From assembly GCA_963402885.1 (NCBI GenBank), contig OY727101.1, positions 13,926,417 through 13,990,416 on the forward strand: a stretch of DNA of 64,000 nucleotides, read 5' to 3'. The notes beneath the pieces were generated by a model. The model was not told where the DNA came from, ran no database searches, and saw only the letters and a program-made list of their open reading frames with translations. The stretch is from Antedon bifida (lineage: Eukaryota > Echinodermata > Crinoidea > Comatulida > Antedonidae). How positions within the stretch are numbered: position 1 is the first letter of the stretch; each line of letters opens with the position of its first letter. Of the stretch, positions 63,851 to 64,000 are shown one piece after another. Both the position numbers and the translations under genes were made by a program.

Positions 63851-64000
63851 TTGTTTAAGGGATCCATTTTTAATGTTGGGTGGAGGAGATAGTTCAACCA
63901 CGAATCGTCACGAAAACAGCAGTCTACTAACTGTAGAAAGATGTTCCGCAAACTATGGGTTGCGGCTGAAATTCAGGCTGTGAAACATTTTCTAAAATTT
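63851..64000. other. Right edge, unassigned
   Basis: AATGTTGGGTGGAGGAGATA and the following 130 bp have more balanced composition than the flanking intron and could belong to an exon of the right-hand gene. No splice pair can be confirmed inside the window. Confidence 0.25.

Overview
The window is AT-rich animal genomic DNA: long introns with GT-AG splice sites, intact metazoan housekeeping genes and a dense load of short transposable elements. The protein set (a secreted glutaminyl cyclase, an NRDE2 orthologue, a neuron-navigator-like CH domain protein), together with non-coding DNA full of TAGGCCTA and TACTGTA/TACAGTA words and MITE types that I associate with echinoderms, suggests an invertebrate deuterostome, probably an echinoderm. 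The species cannot be fixed from the sequence alone. All exon models below were built by eye from reading frames, splice signals and phase. There is no transcript evidence.

Layout. (1) 480-16427, minus strand: the 5' two thirds of a glutaminyl-peptide cyclotransferase gene (QPCT); the 3' exons lie off the left edge. It has two candidate first exons with similar sequence, one at 4849-5016 and one at 16362-16427. Its large first intron has filled with repeats: a 0.6 kb tandem duplication, several MITEs, a 2.1 kb element bounded by inverted arrays of 17-bp repeats (8772-10863), and a complete PIF/Harbinger transposon (10866-16287). The Harbinger has perfect 19-bp terminal repeats, a 441-aa DDE transposase with an intact catalytic triad on the plus strand, and a 358-aa Myb/SANT-like partner on the minus strand. 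(2) 16428-16762: a short, probably bidirectional promoter shared by QPCT (left) and NRDE2 (right). (3) 16763-23501, plus: NRDE2 in nine exons, with two local tandem arrays. One multiplies the exon 6 splice donor; the other multiplies the last coding exon across its stop codon. (4) 24114-25310, minus: an intronless 398-aa gene of unknown family, convergent with NRDE2. (5) About 25.9-57.97 kb, plus: a very long gene (18 coding exons modelled, 1095 aa) encoding a protein with an N-terminal calponin-homology domain like that of neuron navigators, a long disordered middle, a coiled coil and a C-terminal SAM domain. Three alternative starts are visible. (6) 58.66 kb to the right edge, plus: promoter, 5'UTR exon(s) and first coding exon (62373-62468) of another gene that continues beyond the window.

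How things relate. QPCT and NRDE2 start back to back. NRDE2 and the unknown gene end tail to tail. The mobile elements sit almost entirely in introns and intergenic DNA. The most informative one is a palindromic MITE family (at least seven copies). One copy sits inside one half of the tandem duplication while the other half keeps the empty target, so its 3-bp TAA target duplication can be read directly. Its terminus resembles that of the intact Harbinger, which makes the Harbinger family a candidate source of the transposase.
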